From Anaerosalibacter massiliensis (GTDB lineage Bacteria; Bacillota; Clostridia; Tissierellales; Sporanaerobacteraceae): a stretch of 64,000 bases of DNA. Where the stretch lies: contig CCEZ01000044.1 in assembly GCA_000751555.1 (NCBI GenBank), positions 20,179 through 84,178 of the forward strand. Reading direction: 5' to 3'. The notes under the pieces are model-generated. The model did no database searches. It was given only the letters and a program-made list of their open reading frames with translations, and was not told the origin of the DNA. The translations under genes were made by a program, and so were the position numbers. Shown one piece after another: positions 47,632 to 57,294 of this stretch. Position 1 is the stretch's first letter, and every line of letters begins with the position of its first letter.

Positions 47632-48975
47632 TTATATTAATATTTTAATTGGATTTTCTAATAAACTCTTTAAATCTTGCAAAAACTTAGCTCCTACTAC
47701 CCCATCTATAACTCTATGGTCTACTGTTAAACTTAAAGTCATCATAGGTTTAACCTTTGCTTTACCATCTACAGGGACTAATTTTTCTACTATTGTATTT
47801 ACACCTAATATTGCACTATTTGGTTGATTTATAATTGGATCAAAATGGGTTATTCCATACATTCCTAAATTACTTACTGTAAAAGTACTTCCTTGCAATT
47901 CATCTGGTAATAGTTTCATATTAATTGTTCTTTCAGTTACATCTTTTGCAGCTACAACTATTTCAGTTAAAGTCATTTTATCTGCACCTCTTATAACTGG
48001 AGTAAGAAGTCCGTTTTCTAATCCAACGGCCATAGCTAAATCTACATAATCATGGTATATGATATTTTCTCCATCTTCTGATAAGCTTGCATTTACTAAT
48101 GGATGATTTTTTAATGCCCTAGCTGTAGCTAATAGTATTATATCTGTAATAGTTATTTTCTTTTTAGTTTCTTCTAGAATTTGTTCTTTAACTGTTCTTC
48201 TTAACTCTATAACCTTAGTCATATCTACTTCTGTATTTAGAGTAAATGTTGGTGCAGAAAAATAACTTTCTGACATTCTCTTTGCTATAATCTTTCTCAT
48301 ATTAGACATAGGAACTACTCTAGTTCTTCCATCTTCCATGACTTCTTCAGTAATATTTTTTTCTTCTTTTCCTACTAATTTTAGAACATCTTCTTTAATT
48401 ATTTTCCCTTCAAATCCACTGCCTATAATATTTTCTAAATCTATTCCCTCTACTTCTGCAATTCTTCTTGCTAGGGGCGTAATTTTTATATCTCCTTCTT
48501 TATAGTTTTCAACATCAATTTGTTGAATTCGTCCCTTAGGTCCAGAACCTTTTACTTCAAATAGATTTATATTTCTTTCTCTAGCCATTCTTCTTGCAGC
48601 TGGAGTAGCTCTTATCTTATCTTTTATTTCTAATACTTCAGGTTCTTCTTTAGTTTTTATTTCTTCAATTTCTTCTTTTATCTCTAACTTATCTTGAACA
48701 GTTTCTTTACTTTCTTTTACTTCAGGAATCTCCTCCCCTTTTTCACCTATATAACCTATAGGAGTTACTACTGGGACTGTTTCACCATTGTTTTTTAATA
48801 TCTTCAAAAGGTAACCAGAAGTTTCTGCTTCTACCTCCATATTTACCTTATCTGTCATTATTTCTAATAGAACTTCTCCTCTTTCTACGTAATCTCCTTC
48901 ATTCTTGTACCATTTAATTATTTGACCTTCTTGCATATCCATACCTGCTTTAGGCATTATTACTTCTATTGCCAT
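47632..48975 (-). CDS. Dihydrolipoamide acyltransferase (E2)
   Basis: 447 residues. Lipoyl domain 1-80 (K43), an acidic linker, then two peripheral subunit-binding domains in tandem (ATPAARRMARERNINLFEVK near 130 and ITPLARRIAEVEGIDLENII near 170), then the catalytic domain with the active-site TVDHRVIDGVVGA near the C terminus. Transfers the acyl group to CoA. Most E2s carry one binding domain; two is less common. Acetoin-type substrate is suggested by the E1 sequences but pyruvate cannot be excluded. Confidence 0.93.
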   Translation of the reverse strand: MAIEVIMPKAGMDMQEGQIIKWYKNEGDYVERGEVLLEIMTDKVNMEVEAETSGYLLKILKNNGETVPVVTPIGYIGEKGEEIPEVKESKETVQDKLEIKEEIEEIKTKEEPEVLEIKDKIRATPAARRMARERNINLFEVKGSGPKGRIQQIDVENYKEGDIKITPLARRIAEVEGIDLENIIGSGFEGKIIKEDVLKLVGKEEKNITEEVMEDGRTRVVPMSNMRKIIAKRMSESYFSAPTFTLNTEVDMTKVIELRRTVKEQILEETKKKITITDIILLATARALKNHPLVNASLSEDGENIIYHDYVDLAMAVGLENGLLTPVIRGADKMTLTEIVVAAKDVTERTINMKLLPDELQGSTFTVSNLGMYGITHFDPIINQPNSAILGVNTIVEKLVPVDGKAKVKPMMTLSLTVDHRVIDGVVGAKFLQDLKSLLENPIKILI

Positions 48976-48987
48976 ATCCTATCCCCC

Positions 48988-49983
48988 CTATCGGTTTAAA
49001 ACTTTGAATACTGCATCTCTTATTTGCTTTTCACTTGGTACTACTGCACTTTCTAGTTCGGGATTATATGGTATAGGTACATCTAATCCTGCTAATCTTA
49101 TAATAGGTGCATCAAGATAGTCAAAAGCTTCGCTTTCTGAAATAACCGACGCTATTTCTCCTAAATATCCTCCAGTTTTACAAGCTTCATTTACAAGAAT
49201 TGCTCTACCTGTTTTCTTAACTGAATTTATGATTAATTCTTTGTCTAAAGGTACTAAAGTACGAGGGTCTAATACTTCTACACTTATACCTTCTTCTTCT
49301 AATTCTTCTGCTACTTTCAATACTCTAGGAAGCATTCTTCCATAGCTTATTATAGTTACATCTTCTCCTTCTTTTTTAATCTCTCCTTTTCCTAGAGGTA
49401 TTATAAATTCATCATCTATTGGTACAGAACCCTTTACTTTATATAAAGTTTTTTGTTCTACAAATACTACTGGGTTATCATCTCTTATAGCTGCTTTTAA
49501 AAGCCCTTTTGCATCAGCTGCTGTTCCCGGTACTACTACTTTAAGTCCTGGTACATGACAGAACCACGCTTCTAAACTTTGAGAATGTTGAGCTGCTGCT
49601 CCTGTTCCTGAACCGCCAGGTGCTCTTAGAACCATTGGAACTTTGGCCTTTCCGCCGAACATATAACGCATTTTTGCTGCTTGATTCACTAATGAATCCA
49701 TAGCTATTGTAGTGAAATCCATAAACATTATTTCTGCAATAGGTCTCATTCCTGTTACAGCTGCTCCCGCTGCCGCTCCTGCTATAGCTGCTTCTGATAT
49801 AGGAGTATCTCTAACTCTTTCTTCACCAAATTCTTCAAGCATTCCTACAGATACACCAAATGCTCCTCCATATAAGCCAACATCTTCTCCCATTAAAAAT
49901 ACATTTTCATCTTTTCTCATTTCTTCAACCATTGCTAATTTAACTGCATCTTTATATGTCATTTCCTTCATTTGTTCACTCAT
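48988..49983 (-). CDS. acoB: 2-oxoacid/acetoin dehydrogenase E1 beta subunit
   Basis: 331 residues. Transketolase-like pyrimidine-binding domain ([17 protein letters not shown] with the catalytic Glu; [18 protein letters not shown]) and a C-terminal transketolase domain ([17 protein letters not shown]). Pairs with the E1 alpha subunit encoded 12 bases upstream. The length and close similarity of both subunits to acetoin dehydrogenases favour that assignment. Confidence 0.88.
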   Translation of the reverse strand: MSEQMKEMTYKDAVKLAMVEEMRKDENVFLMGEDVGLYGGAFGVSVGMLEEFGEERVRDTPISEAAIAGAAAGAAVTGMRPIAEIMFMDFTTIAMDSLVNQAAKMRYMFGGKAKVPMVLRAPGGSGTGAAAQHSQSLEAWFCHVPGLKVVVPGTAADAKGLLKAAIRDDNPVVFVEQKTLYKVKGSVPIDDEFIIPLGKGEIKKEGEDVTIISYGRMLPRVLKVAEELEEEGISVEVLDPRTLVPLDKELIINSVKKTGRAILVNEACKTGGYLGEIASVISESEAFDYLDAPIIRLAGLDVPIPYNPELESAVVPSEKQIRDAVFKVLNR

Positions 49984-49995
49984 TTCTATCCCTCC

Positions 49996-50958
49996 CTATG
50001 CATATACATCTTCTGTTATAGTTTCAATTGGTGGATTTGGACTATTATTTGCAAACTCAACAGCTTTCTCAATTGATTCTCTAGCATTGTTTTCAATCTT
50101 ATCTAGTTCTTCTTCAGTTGATATTTTATTTTCTATTATATAATTTCTAAGCTGCTTAATTGGACATTTGCTTTTCCATTCTTCTACTTCTTCCTTTGAT
50201 CTATAAATTTGTGCATCAGATTTTGAATGACCCAGCCATCTATAAGTTTTACTTTCAATTAATACAGGGCCATTACCTTCCCTTACATATTTAGCAATTT
50301 CTTTTGTTCTATTATATACTTCTACCGCATTGTTTCCATCAATTATATGTCCTGGAATTCCATAAGATTTTGCTCTATCAGCTATGTTTTTTATATTCAT
50401 TGCCTTATTTTGTGGTACACTCATACCATATAGATTGTTTTCACAGTAGAATATTACTGGCAATTTCCATACTGAAGCTAAGTTTAATGCTTCATGGAAA
50501 CTTCCCTCATTAGAAGCACCATCTCCAAAGAAACAAAGTACTACTTTTCCTGTTTTCTTCATTTGTTGAGTAAGGGCAGCACCTACTGCTATTCCATGAC
50601 CTCCTCCTACAACTCCATTAGCTCCTAAGTTTCCAGCATCTACATCAGCTATATGCATGGAGCCACCTTTTCCTTTACAATATCCAGTATATTTTCCTAG
50701 AAGTTCTGCCATCATTTTATTTAAATCTATCCCTTTTCCTATAACTTGACTATGACCCCTATGAGTTGAAGTTATTAAATCATCATTATTTAATGCCATA
50801 CAAGCTCCAACACTTGAAGCTTCTTGACCAATTGAAAGGTGAGTTGTACCATGTACCATGCCCCTTGCGAAAAAATAGCTTACTTTTTCCTCAAATGCTC
50901 TAGCTTCATTCATTCTTTTATACATTTCCAAAATTGTTTCTTTACTAATATCAATCAT
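49996..50958 (-). CDS. acoA: 2-oxoacid/acetoin dehydrogenase E1 alpha subunit
   Basis: 320 residues. Thiamine diphosphate motif GDGASNEGSFHEALNLASVWKLPVIFYCENN (GDG...NN), phosphate-binding THRGHSQVIGKG and the GKGGSMHIAD segment typical of acetoin dehydrogenase E1 alpha. First structural gene of the operon after the SorC-family regulator, 40 bases downstream of it. Confidence 0.88.
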   Translation of the reverse strand: MIDISKETILEMYKRMNEARAFEEKVSYFFARGMVHGTTHLSIGQEASSVGACMALNNDDLITSTHRGHSQVIGKGIDLNKMMAELLGKYTGYCKGKGGSMHIADVDAGNLGANGVVGGGHGIAVGAALTQQMKKTGKVVLCFFGDGASNEGSFHEALNLASVWKLPVIFYCENNLYGMSVPQNKAMNIKNIADRAKSYGIPGHIIDGNNAVEVYNRTKEIAKYVREGNGPVLIESKTYRWLGHSKSDAQIYRSKEEVEEWKSKCPIKQLRNYIIENKISTEEELDKIENNARESIEKAVEFANNSPNPPIETITEDVYA

Positions 50959-50998
50959 TTATATCCCTCCCGCTTTAAAAACATAATAGTTTAATTTT

Positions 50999-51943
50999 TT
51001 ACATATAATCCTTTAAAATACTCTTTGCTACACTCTCATCAGTAACTAATACATCCATTAGCTTTCCTCTTAACGCTCCATGGATAGCCTCTATTTTCTT
51101 TTCTCCACCTGCTACTGCAACTATTGTGGGTATCTTTTCTAATTTATCTAGGCTAAGGGCAACAGTTTTTTCAGTAAATATACTTTCTACTTCCTGTCCA
51201 TTTTTATCAAAGAAACAAGTTCCAATATCCCCTACGACTCCACAATCTAATAACTTATCTATATCTTCCTTTTGCAAGAGCTCTATATCTGTCATAGTAG
51301 AAGATACTATGCCACCTATTCCAACAACTGCAATATCTGCATTTGCACTACTTTCTAAAACTTTTTTAATACTTTTATCTGCAAATATTAAATCTCTTAC
51401 TTCCTTTGTTGCTACAAATACTGGAGAATATAAACCTAGTGAACTTCCTCCTAAATTTTTAGCCATAGTATCTGCTATCACATTAGAATGATATATGTTC
51501 ATTTCATTGCCAATGCCACCTACTAAAGGTGATATAACTATATTTGTTTTACCACTAGATCTAATTCTACTAGCTACTCCATATAGTGTTCTCCCCCATG
51601 AAACAGCAATTGTCATATTATGTTCAATGATTTGACTCAAATAATCTACAGCTCCATCTGCTAATTGAGTTATTAAACCATTTTCATCCTTTGATAACTT
51701 TGGTACAACTATAGCTTTCTTTAATCCAAATATTGTTTCTAGTTGTCTTTGAAGATCAAAACAATATAAATCTGAATCTTGAATTTCAATTTTTACGATA
51801 CCTTTATCTCTAGCCTCATTCAGCAACATAGATACTTTAGATCGAGAAATTGAATATTCTTTAGCTATCTGATTTTGACTCATTCCATCTATATAGTACA
51901 TATAGGCTATTTCAGTAAGTTTTCTCTTTCGGCTATTATTCAT
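50999..51943 (-). CDS. SorC-family transcription regulator of the dehydrogenase operon
   Basis: 314 residues. N-terminal helix-turn-helix (MSQNQIAKEYSISRSKVSML, residues about 18-37) and a C-terminal sugar-phosphate-type effector domain (SWGRTLYGVASRI, PLVGGIGNEM, VVGDIGTCFFDKNGQ). First gene of the operon, about 50 bases behind a strong promoter embedded in a 61-bp palindrome that is the obvious binding site. SorC proteins usually sense phosphorylated sugars, so a sugar phosphate may control this complex. Confidence 0.9.
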   Translation of the reverse strand: MNNSRKRKLTEIAYMYYIDGMSQNQIAKEYSISRSKVSMLLNEARDKGIVKIEIQDSDLYCFDLQRQLETIFGLKKAIVVPKLSKDENGLITQLADGAVDYLSQIIEHNMTIAVSWGRTLYGVASRIRSSGKTNIVISPLVGGIGNEMNIYHSNVIADTMAKNLGGSSLGLYSPVFVATKEVRDLIFADKSIKKVLESSANADIAVVGIGGIVSSTMTDIELLQKEDIDKLLDCGVVGDIGTCFFDKNGQEVESIFTEKTVALSLDKLEKIPTIVAVAGGEKKIEAIHGALRGKLMDVLVTDESVAKSILKDYM

Positions 51944-51996
51944 AACAATCCTCCCAGCTACACCTATGAATTAAATAGTTTTATTTCTTTAGTTTC

Positions 51997-52024
51997 ATTA
52001 TACCATTCTTTTAACATATGTCAA
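51997..52024 (-). promoter_or_regulatory. Minus-strand promoter for the SorC-acoAB-E2-E3 operon
   Basis: TTGACA (52019-52024), 16-base spacer, TATAAT (51997-52002) on the minus strand, inside the left arm of the palindrome. Confidence 0.85.
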
Positions 52025-52029
52025 TGATG

Positions 52030-52057
52030 TTGACATATGTTGAAAGAATGGTATAAT
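52030..52057 (+). promoter_or_regulatory. Plus-strand promoter in the palindrome
   Basis: TTGACA (52030-52035), 16-base spacer, TATAAT (52052-52057). No plus-strand protein gene follows; a terminator is reached at about 52160-52195. Confidence 0.7.
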
Positions 52058-52062
52058 TATTG

Positions 52063-52197
52063 TTAAATGTTTGTATATTAAATCTTATTAATTAGAAAAA
52101 AGTCTTACACTTAATGAGGGTAATTTAATTACCATTGGAATCCTTCTTCTATATAAAAAATGGAAATCAATTAAGTTGATTTCCATTTTTTATTATA
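52063..52197 (+). ncRNA. Possible small RNA of about 130 bases
   Basis: Predicted only from the consensus promoter ending at 52057 and the terminator at 52158-52195. No reading frame with a ribosome site lies between. It contains a GAGGGTAATTTAATTACC stem-like segment. Could be a spurious transcript of a symmetric operator. Confidence 0.35.
52158..52195. terminator. Bidirectional terminator after the first SAF-domain oxidoreductase
   Basis: Arms AAAATGGAAATCAA and TTGATTTCCATTTT with A and T runs on both sides; serves the minus-strand gene ending at 52209 and would end any plus-strand transcript from 52057. Confidence 0.85.
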
Positions 52198-52208
52198 ATT
52201 TTTATATT

Positions 52209-53504
52209 TTATCCTATTAGTTGTTCCTGCAATTGTCTAAGTTTATATATTAAAGTTGTTTTATCTAAATCTATTATGTCATAAGTTATTGGTTGACCTT
52301 TTTTAATATCTTTTTTAACTATAGCATTTTTATTTATTAAACCAAATGGCACTAAATTCTCCTCTTTTACTGTTTCATAAGTATCAATACTACCATATGC
52401 AGTAAACCCACCTATTCCATCCATCTTTTCTCCTACTTTTAAATCCTTTTTAGCTATAGCAATGGTTTCAGCTATTGGCTTTCCATTCATAGGAATAATA
52501 GTTGGTTCATTATATATTGCAGCTCTTGCAACTGTTAGTGGCGTTTCCAAACTAGTTAAATGGTAAGGGCGATATAGAACATAATTTGGTCCTTGTCCCA
52601 TACTTAGATACTGCATCTCATGATGAACTTGTGGCAATTTGCTTGTAACTATTACAAATACTCCTGGAGCAATTCCATTTACATAATCAACTATTTTATA
52701 TTTATTTAGTATTCCGCCTTCACTCTTTAAACTAAATAGTTTAGGTAACTTATCTACTACAGCTGATGGTGCGTGTCCTCCTCTTATATCTGGAATAAAT
52801 CCAGTAGCATTTGCCATACAAGTCATTTCCACCATAGTTTTTGTACCATCTACAAATGAAGTTAGCATCTTAGGACTAACTCCTGAGTTTGTGGCTTGCT
52901 CAAACACACTATCTGGAGTGGCATCTAATTTTACAGGATTATTCTTTCCCTTTCCAATAGCTAAAACATCAAAACCTGCTGCATCTGCAAAATCATATAT
53001 TTCTTTGACTGAACCTGGTTCATCTCCTGCAGTACCTGTATATACTACTCCTGCATTTTGAGCCATTTTATTAAGTATTGGTCCTACTACTACATCAGCT
53101 TCTACATTGAGCATAACAATATGTTTTTTATTAAATATTGAATCCATAGCTAATTTAGCACCAAGATCTGGTACTCCTGTAGCATCTACTACTACATCAA
53201 TAAGATTTGCTTTAGTAACTAATTCTGAATCATCAGCTGCTACAAATTTGCCTTTTTCCATAGCTATGTTTACCTCTTTTAAATTTTTAGCAACTACTAT
53301 GTCTTCTTCTTTAATTCCAGCTAATTTATAAGATTCTATAGCATTCTCTATGTTTATATCTACTACTAGAGATGGAAGTATTCCTTTCATCAATACCATT
53401 TGACTTACCATGCCTTTTCCCATTTGTCCTGCTCCAACTAATCCAACCTTTATTTTCTTGCCTTCAGAATCTAAATTAGCTAATTTAGTATTAAGCCCTA
53501 ACAT
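52209..53504 (-). CDS. SAF-domain NAD(P)-dependent oxidoreductase, copy 1
   Basis: 431 residues. N-terminal Rossmann fold (VGLVGAGQMGKGMVSQM, near 22-38; VVVDATGVPDLGAKLA), a central homoserine-dehydrogenase-like domain (GTAGDEPGSVKEIYDFA, GKGKNNPV) and a C-terminal SAF domain (NKNAIVKKDIKKGQPITYDII). Such proteins occur in polyol and sugar-acid pathways, often beside glucitol-type PTS genes; the exact reaction is not established for most. It has its own promoter and terminator. A paralogue of about 60 percent identity lies at 58151-59440. Confidence 0.85.
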   Translation of the reverse strand: MLGLNTKLANLDSEGKKIKVGLVGAGQMGKGMVSQMVLMKGILPSLVVDINIENAIESYKLAGIKEEDIVVAKNLKEVNIAMEKGKFVAADDSELVTKANLIDVVVDATGVPDLGAKLAMDSIFNKKHIVMLNVEADVVVGPILNKMAQNAGVVYTGTAGDEPGSVKEIYDFADAAGFDVLAIGKGKNNPVKLDATPDSVFEQATNSGVSPKMLTSFVDGTKTMVEMTCMANATGFIPDIRGGHAPSAVVDKLPKLFSLKSEGGILNKYKIVDYVNGIAPGVFVIVTSKLPQVHHEMQYLSMGQGPNYVLYRPYHLTSLETPLTVARAAIYNEPTIIPMNGKPIAETIAIAKKDLKVGEKMDGIGGFTAYGSIDTYETVKEENLVPFGLINKNAIVKKDIKKGQPITYDIIDLDKTTLIYKLRQLQEQLIG

Positions 53505-53584
53505 TTTATATCCCTCCTATATTATAATTAATATTAAATAGTTCTTTGAAATTATTTTCATACAATTAATTTAATTTCACACAA

Positions 53585-53612
53585 ATTATACACCTATTTT
53601 TTTAATAGTCAA
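53585..53612 (-). promoter_or_regulatory. Promoter of SAF-domain oxidoreductase copy 1
   Basis: Minus strand: TTGACT (53607-53612), 16-base spacer, TATAAT (53585-53590). Confidence 0.7.
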
Positions 53613-53679
53613 TAATAAGCTATAATTTTTCTTCTTTTCCATCTAGTTTTGTATCTTATATTATCGAAAAAATATAAAG

Positions 53680-53700
53680 AAATCCCATCTAGGATTTCCT
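53680..53700 (-). terminator. Terminator of the PTS operon
   Basis: Minus strand arms GAAATCC and GGATTTC around a 6-base loop, then TTTATATTTTTTC, just after the IIA stop codon. Confidence 0.7.
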
Positions 53701-53710
53701 CATATTTTAC

Positions 53711-54064
53711 TTAATATATATTTATTAAATTGCCTATAACTATTTCTTTTAATTCTTCTCCCTTTAAATTAATAACTCCAGGCAAGTCCACAGTATTAGA
53801 ATCTTTAAACTTAAATGTACAATGACCCAATTCTCTTAATGTTTTATTTGCTTCATCTCCTACAGCTACTACTTCATATTTTAATTCTCCAATAGAGACC
53901 ATATCTCCAACATTTACATCTCCTTTTAAAGTATCAACTGTATGAAGTACAGAAATTTCAGCCAATTCTGCTGGTGCATCTTCATTGAAAATTATAAGCA
54001 TTTTTTCTTGAATAAATTCATTTACCATATCTCCGAGTCCAACTACTTTTACTGAATACTTCAT
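53711..54064 (-). CDS. PTS glucitol/sorbitol-family IIA component
   Basis: 117 residues, matching the SrlB/GutB family: phospho-acceptor His41 in SVLHTVDTL, and the C-terminal signature VVAVGDEANKTLRELGHCTFKF. It accepts phosphate from HPr and passes it to the IIB domain of the protein encoded just upstream. Last gene of the PTS operon, followed by a terminator. Confidence 0.9.
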   Translation of the reverse strand: MKYSVKVVGLGDMVNEFIQEKMLIIFNEDAPAELAEISVLHTVDTLKGDVNVGDMVSIGELKYEVVAVGDEANKTLRELGHCTFKFKDSNTVDLPGVINLKGEELKEIVIGNLINIY

Positions 54065-54103
54065 AATCTTCCTCCTATACTAGCAAAAATATATTTTTTG
54101 AAA

Positions 54104-55087
54104 TTAATATAAACCAAAACTGAATAAGTATGCTATTATTACTGCTAAAGGTCCAGTTATTAATCTTGAAAATAGTATAGCTGGTACACCTACTTCAACA
54201 GTCTCGGGTTCCGCCTCTCCTAAACTTAACCCTACTGGAATAAAATCAGCACCTACTTGTGGATTAATTGCAAATAAGGCTGGCAATGCATATTGTGGTG
54301 GTATATTTCCTTTACCTATTTCCACACCTATTAAAACTCCAACTACTTGAGCTATAACTGCCCCTGGTCCAAGCAAAGGTGACAATACTGGTATAGCTGC
54401 AATAATAGAAATACCTATTAATCCACCTATGCTTCCCGAATAAGGTGCAATAACTTTAGCTATAGCATCTCCTATTCCTGTTTTTAAAATAATTCCAATT
54501 AACATAGAGACAAAAGCCATAAATGGTAATATATTTTTAATTACAGAATCTATAGAATCTCTACCTGCTGAATAAAAAATAGATACTACACTTCCAATGC
54601 CTTTCCCAATTTTTTCTACAATATTGGTTTTTTTCTGTGATTCAAACTTAATTTCTGTTTTTTCTTCATTAATTTCCGCTTCTTTAATTTCTTTTTCTTT
54701 GATTTCAACTTCTGATTCATCTAATAAGACAATATTTTTTTCAGTAACTCCTGAAACATAAAGCTCTTCTGTTATAAATTTAGCCAAAGGACCAGATTGT
54801 CCTACTGGAGTTAAGTTTATAGTTAAAATTTTCTTTTTAGGATAAACTCCACATCTAGCAGTTCCCCCACAATCTACAACTGCTACAATTACTTCTTCAT
54901 CAGGCACTGATGTTTTAAAAGCATCTATAACAGTTCCACCTGTAAGCTCAGCCATTTTATTGGCAACAGGGCTAATTCCTCCTCCAGTAACAGATAATAT
55001 TTTATCTTTACCTGGTTTTGGTTTTATTATTAAAGGTCCGCCCCATCCGCCAGAACCTTTTTCCACTTTTACAGCATTATATACCAT
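54104..55087 (-). CDS. PTS glucitol/sorbitol-family IIBC component
   Basis: 327 residues, as in SrlE/GutE. IIB part: [13 protein letters not shown] and the [14 protein letters not shown] segment with the phospho-cysteine near residue 72, followed by [12 protein letters not shown] charged linker (about 130-165) leads to membrane segments from residue 180 with [20 protein letters not shown] signature [14 protein letters not shown]. Works with IIC and IIA to import and phosphorylate a polyol. Confidence 0.92.
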   Translation of the reverse strand: MVYNAVKVEKGSGGWGGPLIIKPKPGKDKILSVTGGGISPVANKMAELTGGTVIDAFKTSVPDEEVIVAVVDCGGTARCGVYPKKKILTINLTPVGQSGPLAKFITEELYVSGVTEKNIVLLDESEVEIKEKEIKEAEINEEKTEIKFESQKKTNIVEKIGKGIGSVVSIFYSAGRDSIDSVIKNILPFMAFVSMLIGIILKTGIGDAIAKVIAPYSGSIGGLIGISIIAAIPVLSPLLGPGAVIAQVVGVLIGVEIGKGNIPPQYALPALFAINPQVGADFIPVGLSLGEAEPETVEVGVPAILFSRLITGPLAVIIAYLFSFGLY

Positions 55088-55121
55088 ACCTTATCCCCCC
55101 ATGTCTTATTTTTGAAATGGT

Positions 55122-55643
55122 TTAGCCCTGTCTTTTTTTCATCATACGAATAGTCATAAATTCTGTAACCAATCCACGAATAAATATAATAACTAAGCCT
55201 ACTATAAAATATCTTACAGCTAGTTGTCCTAAAGGAAGTCCTAATTTTTTTATCCCCTCCGCCACTCCAAGATATACAAATAATTCAGCTGGGTTAGCAT
55301 GTGGAAAAAGCCCTGTTATAGGATGGACAAATGATACTGCTGCATCATAATATGCAGGCTTGTACTTTTCATCCAAGAATTTACCAAATGTATAACACAT
55401 TGGATTGGTTAGAAAAAATACAGATATCAGTGGTAATATTGTATATCTAGTAATAGCATTTTTAGTTGCCTTTTGTGCTACTCTCTGAACCTTATCCTCT
55501 CCTATAATTTTTATTATTGCATTAACAAAAGTAATAAGTACAATCAATGTAGGTAAGATACCTGTTACTAATCCAACAAAAGTTTTTCCTCCTTCTTCAA
55601 ATAATCCAATAAATCCTTCTGCTAATTTTGCTAAAGCTTCCAT
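55122..55643 (-). CDS. PTS glucitol/sorbitol-family IIC component
   Basis: 173 residues with four membrane segments; PLISVFFLTNPMCYTFGKFLDEKYKPAYYDAA and the LFPHANPAELFVYLGVA motif identify the SrlA/GutA family. Encoded directly upstream of IIBC in the usual order. Confidence 0.92.
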   Translation of the reverse strand: MEALAKLAEGFIGLFEEGGKTFVGLVTGILPTLIVLITFVNAIIKIIGEDKVQRVAQKATKNAITRYTILPLISVFFLTNPMCYTFGKFLDEKYKPAYYDAAVSFVHPITGLFPHANPAELFVYLGVAEGIKKLGLPLGQLAVRYFIVGLVIIFIRGLVTEFMTIRMMKKRQG

Positions 55644-55729
55644 GAAACTCCTCCTTCCTATTATCCTTTTAACTAATTAAAGCTTCACACATTTATATCT
55701 TTTATGACAAGGTTTTCTTTACTATAAAA

Positions 55730-56098
55730 TTATATGCTTGTCCATTGATTAATTGCAGTTTTTAATGCTTTTCTAGTAGCTTTGTTCTTAATATTTGAAA
55801 TATCTTCTTTTAACTCTACTATAGATTTATTTATAAACTCATTTTTATTTTTAAATCTATTAAATACAGTTATTCCTTTCATTTCTTTCGCTGCAACTAC
55901 TCTATCATTATTATCTAAAACTAAAATTACTATAGAACCTACACTAAATTTTCCCTTTTCTTGCCCTACTAAAATTTTTCCTTCTTTTTTCATATCTTTT
56001 ATTACATTGTCAAAGTGTCTCATTTGAATATAAGCAAATAAACCTTGAAGTATCCACATAGCAAAAATAAATATCATAGCTTTGGAAATGTTATCCAC
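55730..56098 (-). CDS. GutM-like protein
   Basis: 122 residues: one N-terminal membrane helix (AMIFIFAMWILQGLFAYIQ) and a cytoplasmic domain with GKFSVGSIVILVLDNNDRVVAA. GutM is described as an accessory activator in glucitol operons of enterobacteria and Firmicutes. It sits between the SorC regulator and IIC. Confidence 0.82.
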   Translation of the reverse strand: MDNISKAMIFIFAMWILQGLFAYIQMRHFDNVIKDMKKEGKILVGQEKGKFSVGSIVILVLDNNDRVVAAKEMKGITVFNRFKNKNEFINKSIVELKEDISNIKNKATRKALKTAINQWTSI

Positions 56099-56166
56099 TT
56101 TATCACCTACTATTTATTAACAATTAATAAAATAATATTGCTAAAAATTTTAATATCTTTAAATAT

Positions 56167-57129
56167 CTATTTATCAGACAAGGCAAGAATTGCTTCTGCT
56201 GTATTTTCATCTGTAATTAAAACATCTATATATCCTCCTACTAAAGCTGCTAATATAGCCCTTTTCTTTGCTACATAGCCAGCAATACCTATTTTTAATG
56301 GGATTTTCTTTATATCTTCTAAATCAATCCCTATAACTCTTCTATTTAATTCAAAATTGTCCCCTTTTCCATATTTATCAATAAATAATGAACTAATGTC
56401 AGCTACTGCCCCTGATTCTTCTAATTTTTTAATATATTTCATAGTGAAATATCCACTTTCTAAAAGGGTTGAAGTATTTAATAATGGATAACCTATTCCC
56501 ATTAGTGAAATGTCCACATCTTTCATAAGTTTAAATAAACTCTGAATATTTTTATCTTGAATAAATATATCTTTCCTAGCAGGATCATCTACTATGGAAG
56601 GCGCGTGTAATAATTTGCAATCTCCTTTAAATTTTCTAGCTAAATCTAGAGCAATACTATTAGGATGTATGTTTACATTTGTTTCACCTATTCCTCCGAC
56701 TAAAGGTAAGAAAGTTATATCTCTTTTTTTGTCATTATTTACATAATCCTTAATTTTATTTAAAGTGGTTCCCCAAGTCACACCTATTGTTTGCCCATCT
56801 TTGATAATTCTTTCAAGATATTCTGCTGATGCTTTGGCTAATTCTTTCTTTATTTCTTCAGGTTCATCAGCCATGCTATCTACAACTATCACTTCTTTCA
56901 AATCAAACCTTTTTTCTAACTCTTTCTCCAACTGTATGTATTGGTTTTTTATTGGATTATTTACTGTAATTTTTATTATCTTTGCTTTTTTCGCAGCAGA
57001 TAATATTCTGGAAACTGAAGATTTTGAAATTTGCAATTTTTCTGCTATTTCTCCCTGATTTAAATGTTCTTCATAATACATTTGAGAGCATTTTACCATT
57101 AATCTTGTATCATATCCTTTTTTATTCAT
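56167..57129 (-). CDS. SorC-family regulator of the PTS operon
   Basis: 320 residues. Helix-turn-helix LNQGEIAEKLQISKSSVSRI near residues 20-39, effector domain with GVTWGTTLNKI, LPLVGGIGETN and SLFIDKYGKG. It leads the GutM-IIC-IIBC-IIA operon and has a consensus promoter. Only about a third identical by eye to the regulator at 50999-51943, so the two likely see different ligands. Confidence 0.9.
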   Translation of the reverse strand: MNKKGYDTRLMVKCSQMYYEEHLNQGEIAEKLQISKSSVSRILSAAKKAKIIKITVNNPIKNQYIQLEKELEKRFDLKEVIVVDSMADEPEEIKKELAKASAEYLERIIKDGQTIGVTWGTTLNKIKDYVNNDKKRDITFLPLVGGIGETNVNIHPNSIALDLARKFKGDCKLLHAPSIVDDPARKDIFIQDKNIQSLFKLMKDVDISLMGIGYPLLNTSTLLESGYFTMKYIKKLEESGAVADISSLFIDKYGKGDNFELNRRVIGIDLEDIKKIPLKIGIAGYVAKKRAILAALVGGYIDVLITDENTAEAILALSDK

Positions 57130-57180
57130 AGCAACCCTTCCTTGAAATTTTTTTCAGACTAATAAATTCTTTGCAGACAC

Positions 57181-57209
57181 ATTCTATTATGGAATCGTTT
57201 TTATGTCAA
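57181..57209 (-). promoter_or_regulatory. Promoter of the SorC-PTS operon
   Basis: Minus strand: TTGACA (57204-57209), 17-base spacer, TAGAAT (57181-57186). A CAGAC direct repeat (near 57153 and 57173) lies between it and the gene and could be part of the operator. Confidence 0.85.
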
Positions 57210-57294
57210 GAATAGTTTATTTTTTAACTATTTATTATGTATAGAAACAACAAAATCATACTATTTTTTTTAAACTTCTTTTTAAATTGTAAAA

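Larger units (their letters stand above)
51997..52057. promoter_or_regulatory. 61-bp palindromic operator carrying divergent promoters
   Basis: Arms 51997-52024 and 52030-52057 are complementary at 27 of 28 positions around a 5-base centre. Each arm contains a full TTGACA-16-TATAAT promoter, one per strand. Probable operator of the SorC-family regulator at 50999-51943. Confidence 0.85.
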
